NCBI GenBank assembly: GCA_030730365.1
Contig: JANQVJ010000005.1
Location: forward strand, 1 to 64,000
Length of the DNA: 64,000 nt
DNA from: Verrucomicrobiales bacterium
Lineage (GTDB): Bacteria; Verrucomicrobiota; Verrucomicrobiia; Verrucomicrobiales; DEV007
Direction of reading: 5' to 3'
Every line of letters begins with the position of its first letter. The first letter of the stretch is position 1. Shown here one piece after another: positions 1 to 8,906 of this stretch. The notes beneath the pieces were generated by a model, which saw only the letters and a list, made by a program, of their open reading frames with translations, did no database searches and was not told the DNA's origin. Position numbers and translations under genes: made by a program.

Positions 1-289
1 CACAACAGTGTAATTAGTCCAATCTGCTATCACCCGGGTTCAACGCCGATCGCTTTTGGGACTCTCTCCAGAAAACCCAATTTTCCCCGTCAGGTCAAGG
101 AATTCCCTCCAACAAGGCGAGGAAATGGCTCCGATTTCCCGTCGATTGAGTTCTTGATTTTTAGAACCGGTTGAAATTCCGATAGGATTTCTTATCCCAT
201 CGGGCTTTCAATCTCGCCTGAAGATTCACAAAAACGAAGCTCTGAATTTGTGTTTGCAATTTCGTCTTTTTTCTGGGAAAAGCGTTTTC

Positions 290-1612
290 ATGAACAGTGA
301 ACAGAAGAACATCTTTCCCTGGAGCAGTGACCTCGAGTTTTCTCGCGATGTATCCCGCTCCGACAAGTCGGGCTTTGCCATGATCCTCGGCTGGTATGAG
401 AAGTGGCGGATCTCCCAGCAACTTCCGGCTTCCCGTGAGACCGCCGCGACCTTCTGGAAACTCAAGGTCAAGGCGAAGGAGCGTCAGGATTGGCAACTGG
501 AGCAATGGGCTGAAGCTTTCCGCTGGCACCTGAACTGGCTGCGATTCGCCAAAGCTGAGGGCCGGGAGACCCGCACCCTCGAAGAACGGGTCCGCGACGC
601 GGTGAATCGGGCGGGAGGTAGACGAGGTCTCGCGCGTCGCACCCGGGAGACCTACGCGGGATGGGTCGGTCGATTTGCCCGGTGGGCTGGCGAAGCACGG
701 GCGGTGATGGACGAGGGCAAGGCGAGTCAATGGCTCTCCTGGCTGGTGACGGAGGAGAAGGTCGCCTACTCCACCCAGAAACAGGCGCTGAATGCGCTGG
801 TCTTTTTCTTCCGCGAGGTCTGTGGTCGCGAAGAGGTCCATCTGAACGTGCGGCTGCGGCAGACCCCGAAGCGGATCCCCGTCGTCCTGAGTGTCGGCGA
901 GGTCGCGGCCGTCCTCGCGAATCTGCCGGAGAAATGCCGTCTCGCCGCCGAGTTGCAATACGGGGCGGGTCTGCGGCGCAGCGAACTACTCAATCTGCGG
1001 GTGAAGGATATCGACCTCGATCGCCGGCAGGTGACGGTGAGGGCGGGCAAGGGCAATCGCGACCGGGTCACCGTCCTGCCGCAGCAGGTCGCGGTGCAAC
1101 TGATCGACTGGAAGGAGCGTCTCCACGAACAGTTTCATGCCGACCGTGCCGCGGGTGTCCCGGGCGTGGCCCTGCCGGGTGCTCTCGCCCGCAAGTTGCC
1201 AAAGGCGGGGGAGCAATGGGAATGGGCGTGGCTTTTCCCGAGCGACCATTTCTCGGTCGATCCCGAGACGGGGATACGGCGGCGACACCATCTCCACGGG
1301 CAGACCTACACGAATGCGCTGCGCGAGGCGGTCCGTGCGGCCGGGATCGAGAAACGGGTGAAGTCGCATGATCTTCGCCATTCCTTCGCGACCCATCTGC
1401 TAGAGGCGGGCACGGATATACGAACCCTGCAGGAGCTGCTGGGACACGCCGAGTTGGAGACGACGATGATCTACACGCACGTCGCGACCAATCTCAGCGC
1501 CTGCGGGGTGGCGAGTCCACTCGATCGGATCCATGCCGGGACGGGAATGATCTCAATGGGAAATCTGACACCCACATCGGCTCGGCCGTGGCCCCTTCGG
1601 GTGGTCCGGTGA
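290..1612 (+). CDS. intI: Integron integrase (IntI-type tyrosine recombinase)
   Basis: C-terminal catalytic motifs [27 protein letters not shown] and TTMIYTHV; IntI-specific region ALPGALARKLPKAGEQWEWAWLFPS...GIRRRHHLH and terminal GVASPLDRI. ORF opens at 248; ATG at 290 (MNSEQK) preferred. Confidence 0.88.
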   Translation: MNSEQKNIFPWSSDLEFSRDVSRSDKSGFAMILGWYEKWRISQQLPASRETAATFWKLKVKAKERQDWQLEQWAEAFRWHLNWLRFAKAEGRETRTLEERVRDAVNRAGGRRGLARRTRETYAGWVGRFARWAGEARAVMDEGKASQWLSWLVTEEKVAYSTQKQALNALVFFFREVCGREEVHLNVRLRQTPKRIPVVLSVGEVAAVLANLPEKCRLAAELQYGAGLRRSELLNLRVKDIDLDRRQVTVRAGKGNRDRVTVLPQQVAVQLIDWKERLHEQFHADRAAGVPGVALPGALARKLPKAGEQWEWAWLFPSDHFSVDPETGIRRRHHLHGQTYTNALREAVRAAGIEKRVKSHDLRHSFATHLLEAGTDIRTLQELLGHAELETTMIYTHVATNLSACGVASPLDRIHAGTGMISMGNLTPTSARPWPLRVVR

Positions 1613-1728
1613 TTGGCTGCCGCGGAGGGGCAGGTCCGATTGCTGCACGATGAAGAGGAGCCTGCGACATTTCCTGACGGACGTTTAGGATCGCGTGCCT
1701 GAAATGGCCTTTTTCAAACTCTCTGCCC

Positions 1729-1781
1729 TCTTGAAATCCGCTGAGCTCACGCTCGGACGGGTTCGAGTCCCGTCATCGGCA
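1729..1781 (+). pseudogene. 3' fragment of a class II tRNA (Leu/Ser-like): anticodon loop to discriminator base
   Basis: Long variable arm GAGC-TCAC-GCTC, T-arm ACGGG-TTCGAGT-CCCGT, acceptor strand CATCGGC plus A; no matching 5' half (GCCGATG) and no pairing anticodon stem upstream. Confidence 0.6.
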
Positions 1782-1930
1782 TTTCAACGGTCGCGGGTTC
1801 GCGGGCGTTTCGAACCCCCCTACGACCCCAGGCCCCCGGCTGGAAGGCGAGGTGGTGCGCTTGCGGGTGAAGGATATCGACCTCGACCGCGGCAGGGTGA
1901 CGGTGCGCCTGGGCAAGGGGGGACAAGGAT

Positions 1931-2015
1931 TGCCTCGGTCGCCGCCGCACGGCTCCCTCGCCCTCCGGGCTGCCTGCGGCAGGCTGTCTCGCCGCTTAGC
2001 CGCCGCGGCTCGGCT
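1931..2015. repeat. Hairpin-rich insert 1 in integrase pseudogene
   Basis: Interrupts ...GKG(D)KD|RMTVLP...; contains GCCC-TCC-GGGC, TGCC-TGC-GGCA and AGCCG-CCG-CGGCT mini-hairpins. Confidence 0.7.
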
Positions 2016-2179
2016 GCATGACCGTGCTCCCGAAACGCCTGCGCGACGAACTGGCGGAGCAGATCGAACGGGCGCGGGCGCTCTGGGAACAGGACCAGAG
2101 CGCCGGAGTGGCGGGCGTCTACATCCCCGGTGCCCTGGCGCGGAAGTTCCGCAGAGCCGCGGAGTCGTTTGATTGGTTT

Positions 2180-2261
2180 TGATTCGGCGGCCCCGCCCGG
2201 CCGCCTCACCCTGCGGGCTTCGCTTCGCTCCGTCCAAAACGCCTCCGGCCCTCGGCGTTTT
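2180..2261. repeat. Hairpin-rich insert 2 in integrase pseudogene
   Basis: Interrupts ...ESFDWF|WLFPAK...; contains GGCGGCC..GGCCGCC and AAAACGCC..GGCGTTTT stems. Confidence 0.7.
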
Positions 2262-2489
2262 TGGCTCTTCCCGGCGAAGCAGCTATCGGTCGATCCGGAA
2301 AGCGGCCTCCGGCGCCGTCATCACCTCCACGGGAAGGTCTACAACGAAGCGATCAAACGCGCGGCGGTGGAGGCGCGGATCGAGAGGCGGGTGACGAGCC
2401 ACGCGCTGCGTCATTCCTTTGCAACGCACCTGCTCGAAGCGGGGACCGATCTGCGAACTATCCAGGAGATCCTCGGCCACGAAGACATT

Positions 2490-2573
2490 TGCGACTTCAG
2501 TGCTCCCGCACTTCGCCCCCTTCGGGCAGCCTGTCGGCTGGCTGTCTCGGAGCGCCTGCCGCGCTCCTCGGCT
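2490..2573. repeat. Hairpin-rich insert 3 in integrase pseudogene
   Basis: Interrupts ...[15 protein letters not shown]...; contains GTGC-TCCC-GCAC, GCCC-CCTTC-GGGC, AGCC-TGTC-GGCT and GGAGCGC-CTGCC-GCGCTCC; alignable with insert 1. Confidence 0.72.
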
Positions 2574-3116
2574 CCACGACCGAGATCTACCTGCACGTGG
2601 CGACGGGGGCGAACGGGCTCGGGGTGGTGAGTCCGCTGGATCAGTTCCCGGCCGCCCCGCCCTGCGCGGTCCATTCGCTCACGCTTATGGCCACAGCGGC
2701 GGCGTGAGGCGTCGGAGGATTCTCCATTAGCCGCGAGCGGCGTAGCGTGTCGGCCTTTCCTCGGAGGTCGAATCCGCACACGAACGGGGTGAACTTTGCT
2801 CGGAGCGGACGGCGATGGTCGTGTACCGTTTCACAATCGCCGCAATCCCCGGATCCATTTCGTGTCGGCAATCGAAGCGGAGCGTAGATCGATGCCGGCG
2901 GCAGTGGATTGATGCGTTTCTACTCGAATGGCCGAGCCCCCTCCGACCCCGGGCCTTCGGCGGGAAGGGAGTCGAGGGGATGAAAAAGGAAATCCCTGCA
3001 ATCATAGGCCGCTTCGAGCAGCCCTTGCATCAATCTCTGCTGGTGCAAGCTCCCCATCGATTTGACCGTTTTTTTGGCTATTCCCTGTCTGTGCCACAGG
3101 TGGACGATCTTCAATA

Positions 3117-3153
3117 CCGCAATTGGACGGATTGACGTGCCGCAATTGGACGG
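3117..3153. promoter_or_regulatory. Direct repeat CCGCAATTGGACGG x2 just upstream of the ATPase gene
   Basis: Exact 14-mer at 3117-3130 and 3140-3153 (23-bp period), ending 15 bp before the ATG at 3169. Confidence 0.4.
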
Positions 3154-3168
3154 TATCCTATATAGCAA

Positions 3169-4416
3169 ATGGCCGAGGAAAAACGACTGGTTGCCCGCCT
3201 CCTGCAAGGCGCGCTGGAGGCAGCCCTCACCGATACCCCGGTCGTCTGCCTTCTAGGTGCCCGCCAGTCTGGGAAATCGACCCTGGCGAAAATCCTGGCT
3301 CCTGACCGGGATTACATCACCCTCGATGATCAGAACTATCTGCAGGCAGCGACTTCAGACCCGGCGGGCTTCGTCGCGCAATTGCCCGCCAAGGTCACCC
3401 TCGATGAAGTGCAGCGGGTCCCCGAACTGCTCCTCGCCATCAAGCGTGTGGTGGATTCGGACCGGCGAGCCGGACGATTTCTCCTCACGGGATCGGCGAA
3501 TCTCCTCCAACTTCCCCGCCTCGCTGATTCGCTCGCGGGTCGGATGGAATGTCTTTTCCTCCAACCGTTCACGGAAGCCGAGAAAGCGGGCACCACCGGC
3601 CATTTCCTGAAGCGCTTGTTGCGCGGCGAACTTCAAGAGCCTTTAAGCGGCGGGAAAGCTCTCAAACGCTCAACGATACCCGATCGGCTATTGATGGGGG
3701 GATATCCCGAGCCGAACCAGCGCCTACCCATCCGGGCTCGCCAGTGGCATCGGCAATACATTCGGTCGATTGTCGAGCGGGACATTCGCGACGTGGCTCG
3801 AATCAAGGATAGCAATGATGTGGCGAGACTTCTTGAACTGCTCGCCCTCCGCACCGCCGAACTCCTTAATGTCACTTCTCTCGCCGGAGATCTCCATGAA
3901 GATCGGCAGACGATCGACCGTCACCTGGCCATCCTCGAAAAGCTGTTCCTCATCCGCACGCTTCCGGCGTGGCACCGGAACTCCGCCAACCGTCTCGTCA
4001 AAGCCCCCAAGGTCCACCTTTGCGACACCGGACTGGCTGCCACCCTGGCCGACCTTCATGCCGATGATTGGAATACGAAGCGCGAACGTTTCGGCCATCT
4101 TCTCGAATCCTTCGTGTTGCAGCAGTTCATCGCCCAGGCAGGATGGACCGATCCCGATTTGCGCTTCTGGCACTACCGGGACAAGGATCAAGTCGAGGTG
4201 GACTGTGTGATCACCCGTGGCAGCGAGGTTTGGGGAATTGAGATAAAAGCAGCGGCGACGGTTAATCCGTCCGACGGCCGCGGTCTTCATCGTCTGGCGG
4301 AGCAGGCGAAAGGCGACTTTCAAGGAGGAATCGTTCTCTACGACGGAGATGCGGTCCTCCCGCTCGGGAAATCAGGATTCCTGGCCGTCCCGTTGTCGCG
4401 GCTCTGGGAGTGGTGA
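3169..4416 (+). CDS. ATP-binding protein, AAA_14/DUF4143 family
   Basis: Walker A GARQSGKSTL, TLDEVQRVPELL, LLTGSANLLQL, C-terminal DUF4143-like FWHYRDKDQVEVDCVI...GIEIKA. Confidence 0.88.
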   Translation: MAEEKRLVARLLQGALEAALTDTPVVCLLGARQSGKSTLAKILAPDRDYITLDDQNYLQAATSDPAGFVAQLPAKVTLDEVQRVPELLLAIKRVVDSDRRAGRFLLTGSANLLQLPRLADSLAGRMECLFLQPFTEAEKAGTTGHFLKRLLRGELQEPLSGGKALKRSTIPDRLLMGGYPEPNQRLPIRARQWHRQYIRSIVERDIRDVARIKDSNDVARLLELLALRTAELLNVTSLAGDLHEDRQTIDRHLAILEKLFLIRTLPAWHRNSANRLVKAPKVHLCDTGLAATLADLHADDWNTKRERFGHLLESFVLQQFIAQAGWTDPDLRFWHYRDKDQVEVDCVITRGSEVWGIEIKAAATVNPSDGRGLHRLAEQAKGDFQGGIVLYDGDAVLPLGKSGFLAVPLSRLWEW

Positions 4417-4491
4417 AGGTGATCGAACCGCGCACTTATTTCTGGCCGTTTCCCTCTCTCACACTCGAAACCCGATCTCCTGGCCACCTGC

Positions 4492-5390
4492 CTAGCGTCC
4501 CGAATGCTTCTCCTTCGCCGCCTTGGCCCGCTTGATTTCCCGAAGCAGCATCTCCTCCGTCACGAACCACTTTGCCGGATCAGGATCGCGGCTCCCGGCG
4601 TGGATGGCGTTCAGGCAAATGTTGAGGATGTCCCCGCCGCTGAGGCCCCGACTTTGATCCGCGAGATTCGTAACGCAGTGGAGAAAGCCGGAGGCAAAGC
4701 GCAGATTGGCCTTCACCCGATCGGGGTTGGGTAGATGGAGGGCGAGAAGCTCCCGGCGCATGAAAGAGTCAGGAAGGCGGAACTCGATGTGCCGCTGCAC
4801 CCGCCGCAGCAGAGCGTCGTCGTAATTGCCGAACAGGTTCGTGGTCATCACCACCACGCCCTCGAAGCGGTCGAGTTCCTGCATCAGGCAATTCCGGTTC
4901 TGGTTGATCGAGGTCGCGCAGGATTCGTCGAGGCTGACCCGCTTGGAAAGCAGGCTGTCGGCCTCGTCGAGGGAGAGGACCGCACCATGATGGGTCGCCC
5001 GCTCGAAGGCACGCTTGATGTGTTTCGCGGTATCGCCGAGATACTTCGAGATCACCGACGAATAGTCCACCTGATAAAGCGGCTGGCCGAGGCGGTGCGC
5101 CACTCCGAGGGCGGCACGGGTCTTCCCGGTGCCGGGTTGACCGCAGAAGTTGAGGATGCAGCGCCCCTGCTGCGGCTGGAGTCGGCTGATGCTCCAGACT
5201 TCTTCCAACTGGTCGCGGATCTGGATGGCGCGGAGTCCATCGAGGATCTGCTGGTTGATTCGCGCCCCTGCGCTCACCCTCCGGGTCCCGCTTCGGATCA
5301 TCCGCAACCACCTCGATCTCGAACTCGCGCTCCATCACCGCAGCAAGGTCCGCTTCGCTCCACGGGTTCAGGTTCTGGGTTGTGGTTCAT
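4492..5390 (-). pseudogene. AAA family ATPase, probably frameshifted near its 5' end
   Basis: ORF 4492-5307 carries NFCGQPGTGKTRAALGVA, AVLSLDEADSLLSKR, GLSGGDILNICLNA; the likely N-terminus MNHNPEPWSEADLAAVMEREFEIEVVADDPKRDPEG lies in another frame ending near 5275. Confidence 0.65.
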
Positions 5391-5690
5391 GGTCGGCAAT
5401 CCAGCCACGATTCGAGGTCGGCGAGCGCGGCCCTGACACAGCTACCACTGCCGACCGCGACCTGGAGGGCGGTCTGCTTCGGAACGGGTCAGTGCGCGAT
5501 GAGGAATTCGGCCAGTTCCTCGGTCTCCGGCGGTAGGATCTTCACGGTCTGGAAGCGGGTCTGGAAGCGCTCGGTGAGCAGGTCCAATTTGCGGTTGCTG
5601 GTGCCCAAGAGCGCACGGCCCGAGCGGCTGGTGAGCGAAGGGCTCTCTTGAATCGCGTGCATCGCGTGCGGTCAAGCAACGCCAGCGAAT
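5385..5690 (-). pseudogene. C-terminal remnant of another ATPase-like gene
   Basis: Reverse strand reads ESPSLTSRSGRALLGTSNRKLDLLTERFQTRFQTVKILPPETEELAEFLIAH*PVPKQTALQVAVGSGSCVRAALADLESWL, with an internal stop and no N-terminal half. Confidence 0.5.
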
Positions 5691-5815
5691 CGGGGTAAAG
5701 GCAGGATCCGCCGGTCGGGCCTATGCCGGACAAGTCCCGAACGAAATGAATTCCGACCCGATTGCCGGATCACCGCCGCTTGACGAAACGGCCGGATTGC
5801 GGTCGAGTTGACAGA

Positions 5816-6793
5816 ATGAGTAACCCCTTTTCCACCGCCTTCGCCGCTGCGTCCTGCGCTCTAATGCTCTCCGCCTGCTCCGACTCCGGACGCCCGGATT
5901 TTGTCAGCATCGGAACGGCTCCTCCGGGAGGCGCTTTCTTCGTTGTTGGCGGGGCTCTTGGAGAGGTGCTCAATGCCCATGCCGAAGGGAACAACTGGCA
6001 GGTCAACTCCGAGTCCACGATGGGTTCGCAGGAAAATATCTCGCGCCTCGCGCAGGGGGAGCTGGACCTCGCCATGTCCAATGCCGCGATCACCTATTTC
6101 GCGGTGCGGGGAGAAGGCGAGTGGCCGGCAGCGCAACCAGTCGAGGCGGTCATGACTCTGGCCCCGAACGTGGCCCTGTTTATCACCACCGCCGGATCGG
6201 GCGTGACCACGATCGCCGAACTCAAGGGCAAGCGGGTTGTGATCGGTCCTCCCGGAGCAGGATTTGAGAGCTTCGTGGCTCCGATTCTGGAAGCCCACGG
6301 AGTCAAAATGACGGACATCACACCACTGAACGCGACCCAGGCGGGGGCGGTCGACATGCTCTCGGACGGTTCTGCGGCGGCGGCCTTCCTCGGCGGTGCG
6401 ATTCCGACCGCCTCGATCAGCCAGGCGGCGGCGTCTCAGGACATCTTCTTTATTCCCTTCGATCCGGAAGTCCGGGCGGGGCTCGTCCGCGATTACTCCT
6501 TCTTCCACGACGCGACCATCCCCGGCGGAACCTATCGCGGGCAGGATGCTGATTTCCTCGGCCTCAACGTAGGCTCGATGCATCTCATCACCTCCGCCAC
6601 CCAGGATGAGGATCTGGTCTACCGGATCACGAAGACCCTTTACGAAAACCGGGAAGACGCGGCCGAGAAACACCCCGCCGGGAAAGCGATCAATCCCGCC
6701 AATGTGGTCCGTCACACGGGCACGGATTTTCATGCGGGAGCGATTCGCTATTATAAAGAGATCGGCATCTGGACGGCGGATAAGCCGGAGTAA
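5816..6793 (+). CDS. TRAP transporter solute-binding protein, TAXI family (lipoprotein signal)
   Basis: LMLSACSDS lipobox; VSIGTAPPGGAFFVVGGALGEVLN...STMGSQENISRLAQGELDLAMSN typical of TAXI receptors. Confidence 0.88.
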   Translation: MSNPFSTAFAAASCALMLSACSDSGRPDFVSIGTAPPGGAFFVVGGALGEVLNAHAEGNNWQVNSESTMGSQENISRLAQGELDLAMSNAAITYFAVRGEGEWPAAQPVEAVMTLAPNVALFITTAGSGVTTIAELKGKRVVIGPPGAGFESFVAPILEAHGVKMTDITPLNATQAGAVDMLSDGSAAAAFLGGAIPTASISQAAASQDIFFIPFDPEVRAGLVRDYSFFHDATIPGGTYRGQDADFLGLNVGSMHLITSATQDEDLVYRITKTLYENREDAAEKHPAGKAINPANVVRHTGTDFHAGAIRYYKEIGIWTADKPE

Positions 6794-6832
6794 TCCACTC
6801 CGAATCCCAAAGCAGACTACAGCACTGTCACG

Positions 6833-8881
6833 ATGCAATCCGAGCCCATCCCCGAATCCGCTTCGCTGGAGGTGAAGTCCGACACCCCTGGGACAGCGGC
6901 TCCTCGCTGGCGAGGTATTGCTTTGCTATCGGTCGGCACCATCCTCTGTCTCTTCACGCTGGCCGAGGTCAATTACCCGCAGTTATCCCCCCAGTCCCAG
7001 TTGGCGATCTTTGCGATGCTCGGGATGGTTCTCTGTTTTTTGCACCACCCTTTGCACTCCTCTTTAAAAGGACACCGCGTCGCACGGGCGAGTGATCTTG
7101 TCCTCGCCTTGCTCTCGGTGCTCGCTTGCAGCTATTTCGTGGTCCAGACCGAGCCCGCCTTTGCGAGCTTCTGGGCCGATGGGCAGTCGCTCGGCAACCG
7201 GGCCGGTCGGGAAAACTCGCTCGATTTTGCGGTCGGGGGCGTCCTCGCGATTCTCGTGCTCGAGGCGACGCGCCGCTCGATCGGTCTCGCTCTGCCCCTC
7301 CTTTCTCTTCTCTTCATCGGCTACTGCCTCTATGGCCAGGTCCTGCCCTCGTGGCTGCTCCCGCACCGCGGGTATGCACTGGATCGCACCATTTCCCAAA
7401 CCGTGTTGCAGGGGCAGGGGATCTTCGGCGTGGCGCTGCGTGTCATGTTCACCTACGTGTTCCTTTTCGTCATCTTCGGGGCTTTCCTCAAGGCGACGGG
7501 AGCGACGGGCTTCATCATCGATTTTGCCAAAAAAGTCTTCCGCAACAGTCTCGGCGGGCCGGCCAAGGTGTCAGTCCTCAGCAGCGGTCTCATGGGCTCT
7601 CTCTCCGGGAGTGCCGTGGCCAATACCGTCACGACGGGAACTTTCACCATCCCCATGATGCGGGCTTCGGGCTATTCGGCGGCGCGGGCTGCGGGGATCG
7701 AGGCGGCAGCCAGTTCGGGCGGGGCTCTCGTGCCGCCGGTAATGGGCGCGGCCGCCTACATGATGCTGGAGATCGTCACCCCGGCGGTCACTTATCTCCA
7801 GATCGTCCAGGCGGCCATTCTGCCGGCGGTGCTCTTCTACATGTCTCTTTTCCTCATCGTGCACTTCCACTCAAAACAGCTCGCGGCACGGGAGGGGAAA
7901 CTGGCCACGGTGGCGGATTTCGAATCGGATGGTAAAAAAACGGAAAAAGCGGCGGAGTTCAACATCTATGCCGGCCTAGTCTTCGTTGGTGCTTTTGCGA
8001 GTCTGCTCGGCTTTCTTTTCTTTGGTTACAGCCCCTTCCGCGCCGTGACTCTCTCGCTCGTCGTGATCCTGATCTTGAGCTGCTTCCACCCTTCGACCCG
8101 GCTAAACGTCCGTTCCCTGCTGGAGGCGCTGCGGGATTCGGCGCGCGATGTCATCCCGCTCATCTGCGCGGCCGCCTGCGTCGGCATCGTCATTGGTGTC
8201 GTCACCCTCACCGGAGCGGGGACGCGCTTCCCGTCGCTGATTATCCCGATTGCTGAAGGCAGTCTCCTCCTCGCGCTGCTCGTGATCATGCTCTCCTCCA
8301 TCGTCCTCGGGATGGGGCTGCCCTCGGTGGTGTGCTACCTCCTCCTCGCGACTCTCATCGGGGACGTCCTCGGCGATCTCGGGGTGGTGCCGCTCGCCGG
8401 GCACATGTTCATCTTCTATTTCGGCATGCTCTCCATGGTCACCCCTCCGGTCGCGCTTGCGGCTTTCGCGGCGAGTTCCATCGCGGGGGCTCCGATGATG
8501 GCCACGGCCATGCACGCCTTCCGCTCTTCTCTGGTTGGGTTTTTCCTGCCTTTCATGTTTGTCTTCCGACCCGAGTTGCTCATGCTCGCCCCGGACGGAG
8601 GACCTGCCGCCATCGGGGATATCACCCTCGCTTTTATCATTGCGGCGATCGGAACGGCGGCCTTTGCGATCGGTTTGACGGGCTACTATTTCGATGCCAT
8701 CACCAAGCGGGGACGCATCCTTTATTTTGTCGCGGCTGGTCTTCTCCTTTTCCCAGGGAATACCACGCTCTGGGAAGGCTTGGCCTTCCCCATCCACGAC
8801 CTCGGCGGCGCAATCCTCTTTGTGGTGCTCTCGGTGATTAACTTCCGAGCGGGGAAAAGATCAGCGTTGGGATCTGCGTGA
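6833..8881 (+). CDS. TRAP transporter fused permease (4TM/12TM, DctQM-type)
   Basis: Multi-TM; GLMGSLSGSAVANTVTTGTFTIPMM and ASSGGALVPPVMGAAAYMM characteristic motifs; follows TAXI receptor. Confidence 0.9.
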   Translation: MQSEPIPESASLEVKSDTPGTAAPRWRGIALLSVGTILCLFTLAEVNYPQLSPQSQLAIFAMLGMVLCFLHHPLHSSLKGHRVARASDLVLALLSVLACSYFVVQTEPAFASFWADGQSLGNRAGRENSLDFAVGGVLAILVLEATRRSIGLALPLLSLLFIGYCLYGQVLPSWLLPHRGYALDRTISQTVLQGQGIFGVALRVMFTYVFLFVIFGAFLKATGATGFIIDFAKKVFRNSLGGPAKVSVLSSGLMGSLSGSAVANTVTTGTFTIPMMRASGYSAARAAGIEAAASSGGALVPPVMGAAAYMMLEIVTPAVTYLQIVQAAILPAVLFYMSLFLIVHFHSKQLAAREGKLATVADFESDGKKTEKAAEFNIYAGLVFVGAFASLLGFLFFGYSPFRAVTLSLVVILILSCFHPSTRLNVRSLLEALRDSARDVIPLICAAACVGIVIGVVTLTGAGTRFPSLIIPIAEGSLLLALLVIMLSSIVLGMGLPSVVCYLLLATLIGDVLGDLGVVPLAGHMFIFYFGMLSMVTPPVALAAFAASSIAGAPMMATAMHAFRSSLVGFFLPFMFVFRPELLMLAPDGGPAAIGDITLAFIIAAIGTAAFAIGLTGYYFDAITKRGRILYFVAAGLLLFPGNTTLWEGLAFPIHDLGGAILFVVLSVINFRAGKRSALGSA

Positions 8882-8906
8882 TCTCTTTGCGTGTAAAGCG
8901 AGCTCC

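Larger units (their letters stand above)
1835..2707 (+). pseudogene. Second IntI-type integrase, N-terminally truncated and interrupted by three short inserts
   Basis: Fragments in several frames: VVRLRVKDIDLDRGRVTVRLGKG / [54 protein letters not shown] / [76 protein letters not shown] / [25 protein letters not shown]. Confidence 0.85.

Noticed and set aside
1729-1781. Complete tRNA gene
   Set aside because: Only the 3' half is present; the 5' acceptor strand, D-arm and a pairing anticodon stem are missing.
1821-2980. CCCCCTACGACCCCAGGCC (1821-) versus CCCCCTCCGACCCCGGGCC (2937-) as another repeat family
   Set aside because: Short and C-rich; the first copy partly overlaps integrase coding sequence, so similarity may be chance.
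1612-3168. Integron cassette array (attC sites)
   Set aside because: The hairpins here lie inside an integrase pseudogene and I could not identify paired attC core sites (GTTRRRY/RYYYAAC) bounding ORFs.
5861-6838. 325-aa minus-strand ORF opposite the TAXI receptor
   Set aside because: Arg/Gly/Asp-rich antisense shadow without family motifs.
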